Shown here one piece after another: positions 35,882 through 44,735 of a DNA stretch of 64,000 nucleotides. This stretch comes from Sphingomonadales bacterium UBA2683. Its GTDB lineage: Bacteria > Pseudomonadota > Alphaproteobacteria > Sphingomonadales > Sphingomonadaceae. A model generated the notes under the pieces. The model saw only the letters and a list, made by a program, of their open reading frames with translations, ran no database searches and was not told the DNA's origin. The stretch lies in contig DELZ01000005.1 in NCBI GenBank assembly GCA_002354635.1, forward strand, positions 235,994-299,993, read 5' to 3'. Position 1 is the stretch's first letter; every line of letters begins with the position of its first letter. A program made the position numbers and the translations under genes.

Positions 35882-36846
35882 AGCGCCAGCACCGACCGCA
35901 GCGCGGTCACCAGCGCCAGCGGCTGGTCGAGCATCAGGTGATGTTCGGCTTCGGGAACCGCGATCATCGGGATATGGCCGCCACCGAGCTCGCGCAGAAA
36001 GGCAGCACTGTCGTCGTCGAACAGCTTGCTCTTTTCGCCATAGACGATGGCCATCCGGTGCTGCAGATCAACGATACGCTGCGGCGTTTGCGCCCATTTC
36101 GCCATATCATTTTCGTTGCGGTGGAACACCATCGGATCGAATTTCCACGACCAGCCCTGTTGCTCGCCATCGTCGATCCGGCGCAGTGAATGATAGGCCA
36201 TATATTCAAACAGAAACGGCTCCTGCACCAGTTGCGGCGGCGACAGGACAAACCGCGCATGCGCCGATTCATAGTCGGGATAGACCTTGTTGGGCCGGTC
36301 GGACCGGCCCGAGCCGGGCGGTCCGCCGCCGCCTGAAAAATGGGCTGCCAGCTTTTCCGGTCGCATGACCATCAGGTCACAGATGATCAATCCGCCAAAA
36401 CGGTCTCCCGCAATCTCCATTGCTCTCAGGGCAACACCGGAACCAAAGCTGTGCGCAACAATCTTTGGCTTGGCTGGCCCGGCAAACAGGTCCAGCGCCT
36501 CGGCCAGCGCGATCATGCCCCCCGCACGCGCCTCGTTATCGCAATCGGCGGGAATCTCGCTTTCCCCCATGCCGGCCAGATCATAGGCGATGATGTCATA
36601 GTCCCCGGCCAGAAACGGCGCGATAAAGGCAAAACAGCGCGCGTGGGCAAGAAAGCCGTGCGTCATCAGCAGCGGCGGCTTGCCGCGCGTGCCCCAGCGA
36701 AAATAATGGACCCTGCTGCCGTTCACCTCGACGAAAGCTTCTTCGCGCGGTACTGCCATCGCTTCGAGGAACCACGCGGGCAAATCCTGATCGTCGGCCC
36801 AGATATCGACGATATCCGGACCAGCTGCTTTCATATTTTCTTCCAT
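35866..36846 (-). CDS. Alpha/beta hydrolase
   Basis: 326 aa. Nucleophile elbow AHSFGSG, oxyanion region LMTHGFLAHARCF, acid and base region ending PEAEHHLMLDQP. An esterase, lactonase or C-C hydrolase is possible. It starts 8 bp after the crotonase stop; ATG 36846 is used, but ATG 36834, with GGAAG just ahead, is an alternative. A glycine-rich stretch (HFSGGGGPPGSGRSDRP) is an unusual insertion in the cap region. Confidence 0.85.
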   Translation of the reverse strand: MEENMKAAGPDIVDIWADDQDLPAWFLEAMAVPREEAFVEVNGSRVHYFRWGTRGKPPLLMTHGFLAHARCFAFIAPFLAGDYDIIAYDLAGMGESEIPADCDNEARAGGMIALAEALDLFAGPAKPKIVAHSFGSGVALRAMEIAGDRFGGLIICDLMVMRPEKLAAHFSGGGGPPGSGRSDRPNKVYPDYESAHARFVLSPPQLVQEPFLFEYMAYHSLRRIDDGEQQGWSWKFDPMVFHRNENDMAKWAQTPQRIVDLQHRMAIVYGEKSKLFDDDSAAFLRELGGGHIPMIAVPEAEHHLMLDQPLALVTALRSVLALWASE

Positions 36847-36854
36847 CGAGGGTG

Positions 36855-37613
36855 TTATTTCCCCTGCCAGTTCGGTTTGCGCTTCTCGGCAAAGGCGATC
36901 GAACCTTCCTGCGCATCTTGCGACGTAAACACCGGTCCGGTGATTTCAGCCTGTTTCTTCCAGGCTTCCTCGCTGGTCCAGTCATAGCTTTCATTGATGA
37001 TTTTCTTGGTCGCCTTGAGCGCCAATGGACCGTTGGCGGCAACCGTCGTCGCCAGTTCAATCGCCGCATCCAGAGCTGCGCCCTCGGTGACGCGATTGAC
37101 AAAGCCCACTTCATAGGCGCGCTGCGCGGAGAAGAAATCGCCGGTCAAAGCCCATTCCATGGCGATGCGCTTGCCGACCAGCTGCTGCAGCTTGATCACG
37201 CCGCCCGCGGCAGCCACCAGCGAGCGCTTGGCTTCGGGAATCCCGAATTTTGCGTTGACGTTGGCGACGCAAAGGTCGCAAGCCAGCGCCAGTTCGAGAC
37301 CACCCGCCAGTGCATAGCCTTCCACCGCCGCGATCAGCGGTTTCTCCGGTCCCTTTTCGGTGATGCCGCCAAAACCATAGCCTTTCACCGCAGGCGTCTC
37401 GCCGCGCAGGAAGCCTTTCAGGTCCATGCCAGAGCAGAACGTACCGCCAGCACCGGTGATGATTCCGGCGTTGAGGCTGTTGTCATTGTCGAGCTGCTCC
37501 ATCGCCGCGCGGATGCCTTCGGCTGCTGCCTTGGTCATCGCGTTTTTGGCTTCCGGCCGGTTGATGGTGACGATGATGAAACCGTCGCGAATTTCGGTGA
37601 GTACTTCAGACAT
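36855..37613 (-). CDS. Enoyl-CoA hydratase (crotonase) family protein
   Basis: 252 aa. Oxyanion blocks GGTFCSGMDLKGFLRG and VEGYALAGGLELALACDLCVA; acid residue in KFGIPEAKRSLVAAAGGVIKL. C-terminal FTSQDAQEGSIAFAEKRKPNWQGK is the usual hydratase ending. AAGGAG lies 7 nt before ATG 37613. It probably hydrates the enoyl-CoA formed by dehydrogenase pair 3 upstream. Confidence 0.92.
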   Translation of the reverse strand: MSEVLTEIRDGFIIVTINRPEAKNAMTKAAAEGIRAAMEQLDNDNSLNAGIITGAGGTFCSGMDLKGFLRGETPAVKGYGFGGITEKGPEKPLIAAVEGYALAGGLELALACDLCVANVNAKFGIPEAKRSLVAAAGGVIKLQQLVGKRIAMEWALTGDFFSAQRAYEVGFVNRVTEGAALDAAIELATTVAANGPLALKATKKIINESYDWTSEEAWKKQAEITGPVFTSQDAQEGSIAFAEKRKPNWQGK

Positions 37614-37633
37614 GTTCTTTCTCCTTGTTTTTG

Positions 37634-37706
37634 ACCGTTCGCACTGAGCTTGTCGAAATGCGCTTCTCGGTTAGCGGTGTCCTTCGACAGGCTCAGTTCG
37701 AACGGA
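37634..37706. repeat. Palindromic intergenic repeat (GAGCCTGTCGAAGG family)
   Basis: CCGTTCGCACTGAGCTTGTCGA pairs with TTCGACAGGCTCAGTTCGAACGG. It lies at the pair-3/crotonase junction. Confidence 0.8.
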
Positions 37707-37717
37707 AAATTCAATCC

Positions 37718-38842
37718 CTAGTCAAACAGCAATCCCGCCAGTTTCGACCGCTGATAGGCCGCATCGCCGATCAGCGCGCCTGACAAAATCGCTTTCCGCC
37801 GGTGTAGCTGGGCATCGCAATCATGGGTGAAGCCAAAGCCGCCGTGGAACTGGATCGCCCGGTCCGCCGACGTGGAATAGCTTGAATGGGATTGCGCCGC
37901 GGCCATCCGCACCGCAACTTCGCCCCGGCCCTGTTCGCCCCAGCTATGGGCAGCGCTGTAAAGATGCGTACGCGCCTTTTCATATTCGACATAATTGTTG
38001 ACCGTCGGGTGTTTCAGCGCCTGGTAGCTGCCGATAATCTTGCCGAACTGCTTGCGGGTCTTGAGATATTCCAGCGTATAATCGATCACCGCCTGCGCGC
38101 CGCCGGTCATTTCGGCGGAGTGGATCAGGCCCGCGGCCAGCTCGATCTTCTCCAGCGTCTCGCGGGTCCGCGATGCATCAAACAGGGCATCGGCGGACAG
38201 GGTGACACCGTCCAGCGTCAGTTCGTAGCTGCGCGCGGTTTCATCGATCACCGTTTCTCGGCGCAGCGCCCCGTCCCCGAGTTTTGCGCGTTCGATCAGG
38301 GCAAAACGCACCGCGCCGTCCATCTTGACCGAAGCAATGATCAGCTCCGCGCTGTCCGCCCAGAGCACCAGCTGCTTCTTGCCGGACAGAGTCACCGTGC
38401 CGCCGCTCTCAACCGCTGTCGCATCAATATTGACCAGATCCCAGTCGCCATTGGCTTCGCGCAGGGCCAGCGTTGCCGCCGTGCCCGCCGCAATTTTCGG
38501 GAGCCATTCGGCCTGCTGCGCCTCGCTGCCACCGGCCAGCAGGGCCTGTGCTGCCACTGTGGTCGAGCCGAAGGGCGTGCTCATCAGATTGCGGCCCATC
38601 TGCTCGGCGATCGGCACCACCTCGGCCATCGACAGGCCAACGCCGTCATGCGCCTCGGGGATCGCGATCGCCAGCCAGCCGAGTTCGCCGATTTCTTTCC
38701 AGATGCCGGGATCATAGCCCAGCTCATCGTCGATCAGTCCGCGCACCTTGTCGATCGGACTTTTGTCGCGACAGAAATTGGTCGCCACGTCCATCAGCTC
38801 GATCTGCTCTTCGGTCGTGCCGATTGTGCCTAAATTTTCCAT
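37718..38842 (-). CDS. Acyl-CoA dehydrogenase, pair 3 small partner
   Basis: 374 aa. Conserved AIPEAHDGVGLSMAEVVPIAEQMG and TRKQFGKIIGSYQALKHPTV. In the C-terminal block other partners read GFTWE or GYTQE; here it is FGFTHDCDAQLHRRK, without the glutamate. Start ATG 38842 follows GAGGGA; an open frame up to 38956 is translated repeat DNA (RQAQD type) and is rejected. It pairs with the larger dehydrogenase 117 bp upstream. Confidence 0.88.
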   Translation of the reverse strand: MENLGTIGTTEEQIELMDVATNFCRDKSPIDKVRGLIDDELGYDPGIWKEIGELGWLAIAIPEAHDGVGLSMAEVVPIAEQMGRNLMSTPFGSTTVAAQALLAGGSEAQQAEWLPKIAAGTAATLALREANGDWDLVNIDATAVESGGTVTLSGKKQLVLWADSAELIIASVKMDGAVRFALIERAKLGDGALRRETVIDETARSYELTLDGVTLSADALFDASRTRETLEKIELAAGLIHSAEMTGGAQAVIDYTLEYLKTRKQFGKIIGSYQALKHPTVNNYVEYEKARTHLYSAAHSWGEQGRGEVAVRMAAAQSHSSYSTSADRAIQFHGGFGFTHDCDAQLHRRKAILSGALIGDAAYQRSKLAGLLFD

Positions 38843-38878
38843 ATATTCCCTCAATTTCCCAAATGCTGGTCCAGGCCG

Positions 38879-38947
38879 ATAGTCCTGAGCCTGTCGAAGG
38901 GCGCCTCTCGATCGAGAGCCGTGGTTCGACAAGCTCACCACTAACGG
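38879..38947. repeat. Palindromic intergenic repeat (GAGCCTGTCGAAGG family)
   Basis: TAGTCCTGAGCCTGTCGAAGG pairs with GTTCGACAAGCTCACCACTA, with an internal CTCTCGATCGAGAG hairpin. It lies between the two pair-3 dehydrogenase genes. Confidence 0.8.
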
Positions 38948-38959
38948 CAGCTCCAATCC

Positions 38960-40174
38960 CTATCTCGTTTTCGGCAACCCGAGCGCATGCTCTGCGACAA
39001 TATTGCGCTGAATTTCCGACGTGCCGCCACCGATGGTCGCCGAAAAACTGTTGAGATAGCTGCGATGCCAATAGCCGTCGTCGACGGCGTTTTCGTCGCC
39101 GACATAATAGCCGGCCTTGGTGCCCTGGAACGCAAGCGAAAATTCGGTCAGCTCGCGGATCAGTTCGGTGCGCGCCAGCTTGTTCATCAGCGGCAGTCCC
39201 ATCGGCCGGTCCTGCATCAGCTGCGGCATCCGGCGGCGGGTGTTGTTGAGATTGAGCGCCTGGATATCGATCATATATTGCGTCATCTTGTCGCGCATGA
39301 CCGGATCGTCGAGCAGCGGCTTGCCGTTGCGGACCGAATTTTTCGCCAGCTCGACAATCTCCATCACGTCGAGTTCCTTGACGAAATAGCCGCCGACCGG
39401 CTTGACCTTGGCGCCGCGCTCATATTCCAGCGTCTTCATCGCCATCGACCAGCCATTGCCCTCGCCGCCGAACAGGCAGTCGGCAGAAATGCGGGCGTCG
39501 GTGAAAAAGGTTTGCACAAAGCCATATTCGCCGGTCAGCTTCTTGATCCGGCTGGTGGTGATACCGTCCACGTCCATCGGGTTGAGGAAAAAGCTCAGCC
39601 CGGCATATTTGTTCGGCGCGTCAAAATCGGTGCGCGCCAGCAGGATCATATATTTCGCGCGGTCACCGAGCGAGGTCCATATTTTCGAGCCATTGAGCAC
39701 ATATTCGTCGCCGTCCTTGACCGCCTTCAGCTGCGCGTTGCCGAGATCCGATCCGTTCTCCGGTTCGGAAAAGCCCTGGCACCAGATATCTTCGGCGCTG
39801 AGCATCGGCTTGATATATTTCTGCTTCTGCTCTTCGCTGCCGAGATCAAGAATCAATGGTCCGGCCCAGCCGTTGCCGATCGCGTTGATCATGATCGGCG
39901 CATCATATTTCTTCATCGCCCTGGTGGCAGCCCGCTGATATTCGCTGTGCAGCCCGCCACCGCCATATTCCTTCGGCCAGCTCGCGCCGAGATAGCCCGC
40001 TTCATAGACCTTGCGCTGCCAGTCGCGGAGAAAATCGAACTGCTCGTCGGTCGATACTTCCATGAACGTCAGCGGCAGCATGAAGCCCGGATCGCGGACG
40101 GTATTTTCCTTGAACCAGGCGTCTGCCTGCCCGGCATAATCCTTGAGTTCGGCTGCACTCGGTTTTTCGGCCAT
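38960..40174 (-). CDS. Acyl-CoA dehydrogenase, pair 3 large partner
   Basis: 404 aa. Blocks IWCQGFSEPENGSDLGNAQLKA, SKIWTSLGDRAKYMILLARTD, and GGGTSEIQRNIVAEHALGLP at the C-terminus. Start ATG 40174 follows GGGAG by 8 nt; the frame opens 5 codons earlier at a TTG. First gene of the pair 3-crotonase-hydrolase-nitrilase group and divergent from the molybdopterin oxidoreductase, with site F between. Confidence 0.9.
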   Translation of the reverse strand: MAEKPSAAELKDYAGQADAWFKENTVRDPGFMLPLTFMEVSTDEQFDFLRDWQRKVYEAGYLGASWPKEYGGGGLHSEYQRAATRAMKKYDAPIMINAIGNGWAGPLILDLGSEEQKQKYIKPMLSAEDIWCQGFSEPENGSDLGNAQLKAVKDGDEYVLNGSKIWTSLGDRAKYMILLARTDFDAPNKYAGLSFFLNPMDVDGITTSRIKKLTGEYGFVQTFFTDARISADCLFGGEGNGWSMAMKTLEYERGAKVKPVGGYFVKELDVMEIVELAKNSVRNGKPLLDDPVMRDKMTQYMIDIQALNLNNTRRRMPQLMQDRPMGLPLMNKLARTELIRELTEFSLAFQGTKAGYYVGDENAVDDGYWHRSYLNSFSATIGGGTSEIQRNIVAEHALGLPKTR

Positions 40175-40253
40175 AGGTCTTGCTCCCAAATTCCTGTCAA
40201 TAGGGCCAGTGGCACGGTCCCATTGCCTGCGATATTGCTTGAATCACTAGTGG

Positions 40254-40271
40254 GTTAATTGAACGATTAAA
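40254..40271. promoter_or_regulatory. Operator-like site F
   Basis: GTTAATTGAACGATTAAA in the 148-bp divergent promoter region between dehydrogenase pair 3 and the molybdopterin oxidoreductase. It could control both directions. Confidence 0.6.
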
Positions 40272-40322
40272 TTGCAAAAAGCAATGGCCCGGATCTGCTA
40301 AATTGAGCCTGTGGAGAGAAAT

Positions 40323-42554
40323 ATGGTCAGCGAGAATTTTAGCGGGCAGAAACATGTCATGTGCCGGGCCTGTCACGCGCATTGCGGGCTGATTGTCGAT
40401 TTCGAGGATGGCGTCCCGGTCAAGACCCACGGTGACAAGGACAATCCCGAGTTCGAAGGCTATAGCTGCATCAAGGGCCGACAGCTGGCCAATTATCACA
40501 GTTTCGACACACGGCTGCTGACCAGCTACACCGGCATGAAGCAGGGCGCAAAGCAGGCGGTACACTGGCGCGACGCGGCGCGGGATATCGCTGCCCGTCT
40601 CGAACGGATTGTCGACGAGCATGGCCCCGATGCGGTCGCCTCCTATGTCGGCACCTTCGGCTACAACAACGTCAATGCCCATGCCTTCATGCTGGCGCTG
40701 ATGGACGCGATCGGATCGACCTCGGTCTATGACAGCGTCACCATCGACCAGCCGGGCAAGGGCATTGCCCGCGCCCTGATCGGGCCCTGGCTCGCCGGTG
40801 CCCCGCGCGTCGGTGACTGGGACGGGCTGATGCTGATCGGCACCAATCCGGTGGTGTCGATGAACGGCGGTCTCGGCATGAACCCGGCCAAGAAACTCCA
40901 TGATGCCAAAAAGCGCGGGATGCAGCTGATCGTGATCGACCCGCGCGTCACCGACAGCGCCCGCCAGGCCGACATTCACCTGCAATGCCGTCCCGGCCAG
41001 GACCCGATTCTGCTTGGCGCTATCGCAAAGATAGTGATCAACGAAGAGCTGTACGACAAGGATTTCGTCGCCGGCGATGTCGACGGTTTCGAAGCGCTCA
41101 AGCAGGCCGTGCAGCCCTTTGATGCGGGTCCTGCCGCCGACCGCGCCGGCGTCGCGGCCGAGGACATCGTCCGTACGGCCCGCATGTACGGCAGCTGGAA
41201 AAAGGCGAGTATCAGCGGCGGCACCGGCACCAATATGTCGGGCGGCGGCAATATCACCGAATATCTCAACCTCGCATTGACCTCGATCATGGGCCACTGG
41301 CTGCGCGAGGGTGATCTCAATCGTCGCACCGGCGTGTTCACCAAGCCGGCGCCGCCGATCGCCGCCACGCCCGGCCCGATCCCGGCCTGGGGCTTTGGTC
41401 GCAGATTGCACAGCCGCGATCTCGAGCAGAGCATCTCCGGCATGCCGACCGCCGCCCTGCCCGACGAAATCCTGACACCCGGCGACAAGCAGGTAAAGGC
41501 GCTGATCTGTCTCGGCGGTAACCCGATGCTCGCCTGGCCCGACCAGCTCAAGACCTTCGAGGCGATGAAAGCGCTCGACCTGCTGGTCTGCATCGATCCG
41601 CGCATGTCGAAAACCGCCGAGCTGGCCGACTATGTGATCGCGCCCAAGCTGCATTATGAAGTGCACGGCAATAGCGCCGCGCCGGAAATCTATGGCGGCT
41701 TTGGCGCCGGCTGGGGCTTCGAGAATAATTACGCGCAGGCCAGCCTGCCGATCATGGACGTGCCGGAAGGTTCCGATCTGTGCGAAGAATATCAGTTCAT
41801 CCACGCGTTGGCGTCGGAAATGGGCAAGACAATCAAGGTCAAATCCTGGGCGCTGCTCGCCCATCCAGACGAGCGCGAGGAAAAGGCCACCGCTTTCCCG
41901 CCGGGTGAAACGCCCGATCCGGTCAGCGCGTGGAGCGCATCGCTCAACGGCTGCCCCGCGGATATCGCCAAGCTTTACGAAGACGAAGAGGTCCAGAAGG
42001 GCACCATCGTCGACGCCCAGGCGCTGCTGGTGCAGCCCAAACCGGAGGGCTGGGAAGGCAAATTGTCGGTCGGCAATGCGGCGATGATGGAAGAATTGGA
42101 AGCATATGCCGCCAAACTCGGCAAACCGGTGGACGATGATGGATTCCCGTTCCGGATGATCGGGCGGCGGATGACCGCGATCCACAACAGCAACTGGCAC
42201 GAGGATCCGGTCCAGCGCAAACGTGTGCCGCATCATCCCGCCTATATGAACCCCGCCGATATGGAAGCGCTCGGCCTGTCCGAGGATCAGCCGGTCGAGC
42301 TGGAATCCGCCCGCGCCTTCATCAGCTGCGTCGCCAAGGCGGACAAGACGGTACGCGCCGGCTGTGTCTCGACGCCGCATAGCTGGGGCACCAATCCGGA
42401 CGAAAAGGAAGATCCGCTGGGCGCGGGCGGAAATACCGGCCGACTGTCCTACAACGACCGCGACTTCGACAAGCGTACCGGCATCCCGCTGATGAGCGCG
42501 ATCCCGATCCGGGTAAGGGCGAAGCAGACGGCAGTGATGGAGGCGGCGGAGTAA
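40323..42554 (+). CDS. Molybdopterin-dependent oxidoreductase (DMSO reductase superfamily)
   Basis: 743 aa. The N-terminal [4Fe-4S] cysteines are in MCRACHAHCGLIVDFEDG and YSCIKGRQ; molybdopterin-dinucleotide domains follow (LMLIGTNPVVSMNGGLGMNPAKK, GGTGTNMSGGGN, LICLGGNPMLAWPDQ) and a C-terminal aspartate-decarboxylase-like barrel. There is no Tat signal, so it is probably cytoplasmic. ATG 40323 follows GGAGAG. The reaction is unknown: relatives include formate dehydrogenases, acetylene hydratase and a steroid C25 dehydrogenase. No separate electron-transfer subunit is adjacent. Confidence 0.87.
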   Translation: MVSENFSGQKHVMCRACHAHCGLIVDFEDGVPVKTHGDKDNPEFEGYSCIKGRQLANYHSFDTRLLTSYTGMKQGAKQAVHWRDAARDIAARLERIVDEHGPDAVASYVGTFGYNNVNAHAFMLALMDAIGSTSVYDSVTIDQPGKGIARALIGPWLAGAPRVGDWDGLMLIGTNPVVSMNGGLGMNPAKKLHDAKKRGMQLIVIDPRVTDSARQADIHLQCRPGQDPILLGAIAKIVINEELYDKDFVAGDVDGFEALKQAVQPFDAGPAADRAGVAAEDIVRTARMYGSWKKASISGGTGTNMSGGGNITEYLNLALTSIMGHWLREGDLNRRTGVFTKPAPPIAATPGPIPAWGFGRRLHSRDLEQSISGMPTAALPDEILTPGDKQVKALICLGGNPMLAWPDQLKTFEAMKALDLLVCIDPRMSKTAELADYVIAPKLHYEVHGNSAAPEIYGGFGAGWGFENNYAQASLPIMDVPEGSDLCEEYQFIHALASEMGKTIKVKSWALLAHPDEREEKATAFPPGETPDPVSAWSASLNGCPADIAKLYEDEEVQKGTIVDAQALLVQPKPEGWEGKLSVGNAAMMEELEAYAAKLGKPVDDDGFPFRMIGRRMTAIHNSNWHEDPVQRKRVPHHPAYMNPADMEALGLSEDQPVELESARAFISCVAKADKTVRAGCVSTPHSWGTNPDEKEDPLGAGGNTGRLSYNDRDFDKRTGIPLMSAIPIRVRAKQTAVMEAAE

Positions 42555-42556
42555 TT

Positions 42557-42714
42557 TGATCCTCTCCCATAGGGAGAGGGAACGAAGACTTAGCCGACAG
42601 GCTTAGTCGCAGTCGGTGAGGGGTTATCCCGCAAGGGTGAAAACCCCTCACCGAGTTTCACTAGCCAGACAAGCTGGCAAGTTTCACTTGCCTCTCCCTA
42701 TGGGAGAGGAAAAA
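42557..42714. repeat. Nested palindromic intergenic repeat
   Basis: Outer hairpins CTCTCCCATAGGGAGAG and CTCTCCCTATGGGAGAG enclose inner arms GGTGAGGGGTT and AACCCCTCACC. The architecture is the same as the dnaE2 element, but with another sequence. It fills the gap between the Mo enzyme and the SDR. Confidence 0.8.
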
Positions 42715-42729
42715 GTTCGGAGACCCCAT

Positions 42730-43494
42730 ATGACCAATCCCCTGTTCGACCTCACCGGCGATGTTGCCGTCATTACCGGCGCCGGACGCGGAATCGGCGA
42801 AGGCATGGCCAAAATCCTTGCTGATGCCGGTTGCAACGTCGTCTGCGCCTCGCGCAGCATCGACCAGATCAGCCGCGTCGCCGACGCAATCAACGCCAGC
42901 AACAGCAGCGGACGGGCGATCGCCCATGCAGCCGATGTGACCAGCGCCGAAGACATGGATGCGCTGGCCCAGCGCGCGGTCGACGAATTTGGCAAGCTCG
43001 ATATCTGGGTCAACAACGCCGGCGGTTCGCTGGTCTCGGCACCGCTGATCGAACTGGATGAAGCCGAATGGGAGCAGACGCTGGCAACCAACCTGACCTC
43101 GGTCTTCCATGGCGTTCGCGCCGCCTGCAAGCATTTCGGCGAAGGCAGCCGGATCGTCAACACCAGCTCGCTGGCCGCTGAGGAACCCTTCCCCGGCAGT
43201 GGCCATTACAGCGCCGCCAAGGCCGGCGTGCTGATGCTGACCAAGACGCTCGCCCACGAGCTCGGTCCCAAGACCCGGGTCAATGCGATCCTGCCCGGCT
43301 TTGTCCCGACCGAGACGGTCAAGCAGGCGCTGAGCATGACCGACGAGGATTTCGTCGGCTTCGAAGACACGCTGGGCCTGCCTGCCGGACGGCTCGGGAC
43401 ACCTACGGATATCGGTGCGCTGACGCTCTATCTGTGCGCTCCGGCCTCGGCATGGATGACCGGCCAGTGCATCCGGCTGGCGGGAAAACCCTGA
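42730..43494 (+). CDS. SDR-family oxidoreductase
   Basis: 254 aa. TGAGRGIGEGMAKIL, NNAGG, Ser in NTSSLAAEEPFPGSG, and HYSAAKAG. It resembles glucose/7alpha-hydroxysteroid dehydrogenase-like SDRs, which is only a fold-level statement. ATG 42730 follows CGGAG by 8 nt; an open frame from 42616 crosses the repeat and is rejected. Same strand as the Mo enzyme and probably cotranscribed. Confidence 0.87.
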   Translation: MTNPLFDLTGDVAVITGAGRGIGEGMAKILADAGCNVVCASRSIDQISRVADAINASNSSGRAIAHAADVTSAEDMDALAQRAVDEFGKLDIWVNNAGGSLVSAPLIELDEAEWEQTLATNLTSVFHGVRAACKHFGEGSRIVNTSSLAAEEPFPGSGHYSAAKAGVLMLTKTLAHELGPKTRVNAILPGFVPTETVKQALSMTDEDFVGFEDTLGLPAGRLGTPTDIGALTLYLCAPASAWMTGQCIRLAGKP

Positions 43495-43527
43495 TATCCT
43501 GTCGCCTTATGCAGCGGCCAACCGGTT

Positions 43528-44538
43528 TTATTGATCCAGCACAATGCGATAGCGCGCCTTGCCGCTTTCCAGATGTGCCAGTGCGTCGTTGATCTTGTCG
43601 AACGGAAAATGTTCGGTGACCACCTTGATGTCGTGGCGGGCGCAGAACTCCAGCATATCGGCGACGGTATGCGGGCTGCCGACCAGCGACGAGGACAGCG
43701 ACAATTGGGAAAACATCAACGGCATCAGCTGTAACTCGGCGGGGATCGCCTGAACCCCCAGAAAATGCAGCCGCCCCTTCGGTTTCAGCATCGTCAGGAA
43801 CAGATTCCAGTCCAGCGCGACATCCACCGTGCTCAGGATAACATCAAAACTGCCTGCGGCCGCCGCCAAGGCCTCGGGATCGCGCGAATTGATCACGGCA
43901 TGGGCGCCCAATGCCATGGCTTCCTCGTTCTTCGAACTGCTCGAGGTCAGGGCGGTGACGTGGCAGCCCCAGGCCTTGCCGAACTGCAGCGCCAGATGAC
44001 CCAGACCGCCTATGCCCAGCACCGCGATCCGGTCGGTCGGCTTGATGCCGAATTTCACGAACGGATTGAACACGGTGATGCCGGCGCAAAAGAGAGGGCC
44101 GGCGTCCCGGGAATCGAGACCGTCCGGCAGCTTGATCACGCTGACCCCCGATGCCCGCACGATGTCGGCGAAGGCGCCATGCCGCCCCGGTGAAACCGTC
44201 GACTGCACCGATTCGCAGAGATTATGATCGCCATCCAGGCACTGCCGGCAGGTCATGCAATAATGCGAATGACCGCCCAGCCCGACCCGGTCACCGATTT
44301 TGACATGCGTCACTTCCGGACCGATATCAATGACGGTTCCGGTCGCTTCATGCCCGCCGACAAAGGGAAACTGCGTGGCGCCCCACACATTGTCGCGCAG
44401 GCTGAGGTCGGTATGGCAGACACCGCAATATTCCACCTGGATATCGATATCGTTGGAACCCAGCGGCCCCAGTTCATATGAAAACGGTTCGAGTTTGCTT
44501 CCGGCCTCTGGCGCGGCATAGGCTTTTACAGTGCGCAT
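43528..44538 (-). CDS. Zinc-dependent alcohol dehydrogenase (MDR family, YahK/CAD-like)
   Basis: 336 aa. Catalytic zinc: CGVCHTDLSL and GHEATGTV; structural zinc: CMTCRQCLDGDHNLC; Rossmann loop VLGIGGLGHLALQFG. NAD(P)-dependent oxidation of a primary alcohol or reduction of an aldehyde. ATG 44538 follows GGAGAG by 7 nt; the open extension is rejected. It lies behind a strong terminator, so it is a separate unit from the MaoC gene, and converges with the SDR. Confidence 0.9.
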   Translation of the reverse strand: MRTVKAYAAPEAGSKLEPFSYELGPLGSNDIDIQVEYCGVCHTDLSLRDNVWGATQFPFVGGHEATGTVIDIGPEVTHVKIGDRVGLGGHSHYCMTCRQCLDGDHNLCESVQSTVSPGRHGAFADIVRASGVSVIKLPDGLDSRDAGPLFCAGITVFNPFVKFGIKPTDRIAVLGIGGLGHLALQFGKAWGCHVTALTSSSSKNEEAMALGAHAVINSRDPEALAAAAGSFDVILSTVDVALDWNLFLTMLKPKGRLHFLGVQAIPAELQLMPLMFSQLSLSSSLVGSPHTVADMLEFCARHDIKVVTEHFPFDKINDALAHLESGKARYRIVLDQ

Positions 44539-44679
44539 AACGGGTCTCTCCATGACTCTCAATCTGGTCGGGGGTCGCATATCTGGCCCCCGCTGGACAC
44601 TGTCATATCAATGCATGTTCGCGATGACGGGAGCCCCCAGCCAAGCCATCCCGAACCCTGCACATCCGGATGGCCCATA

Positions 44680-44711
44680 AAAAAAGGGCCCCGGAAATAA
44701 TCCGGGGCCCT
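44680..44711 (-). terminator. Rho-independent terminator
   Basis: GGGCCCCGGA / TCCGGGGCCC stem, 5-nt loop, with a T-run on the minus strand. It lies 24 bp after the MaoC stop. Confidence 0.88.
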
Positions 44712-44735
44712 GCATTCGGAATAGCTGCAAATCGG

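Noticed and set aside
38843..38956. N-terminal extension of the pair-3 small dehydrogenase
   Set aside because: The open frame is translated repeat DNA (RQAQD, SLSNH types) and lacks a ribosome site; ATG 38842 has GAGGGA.
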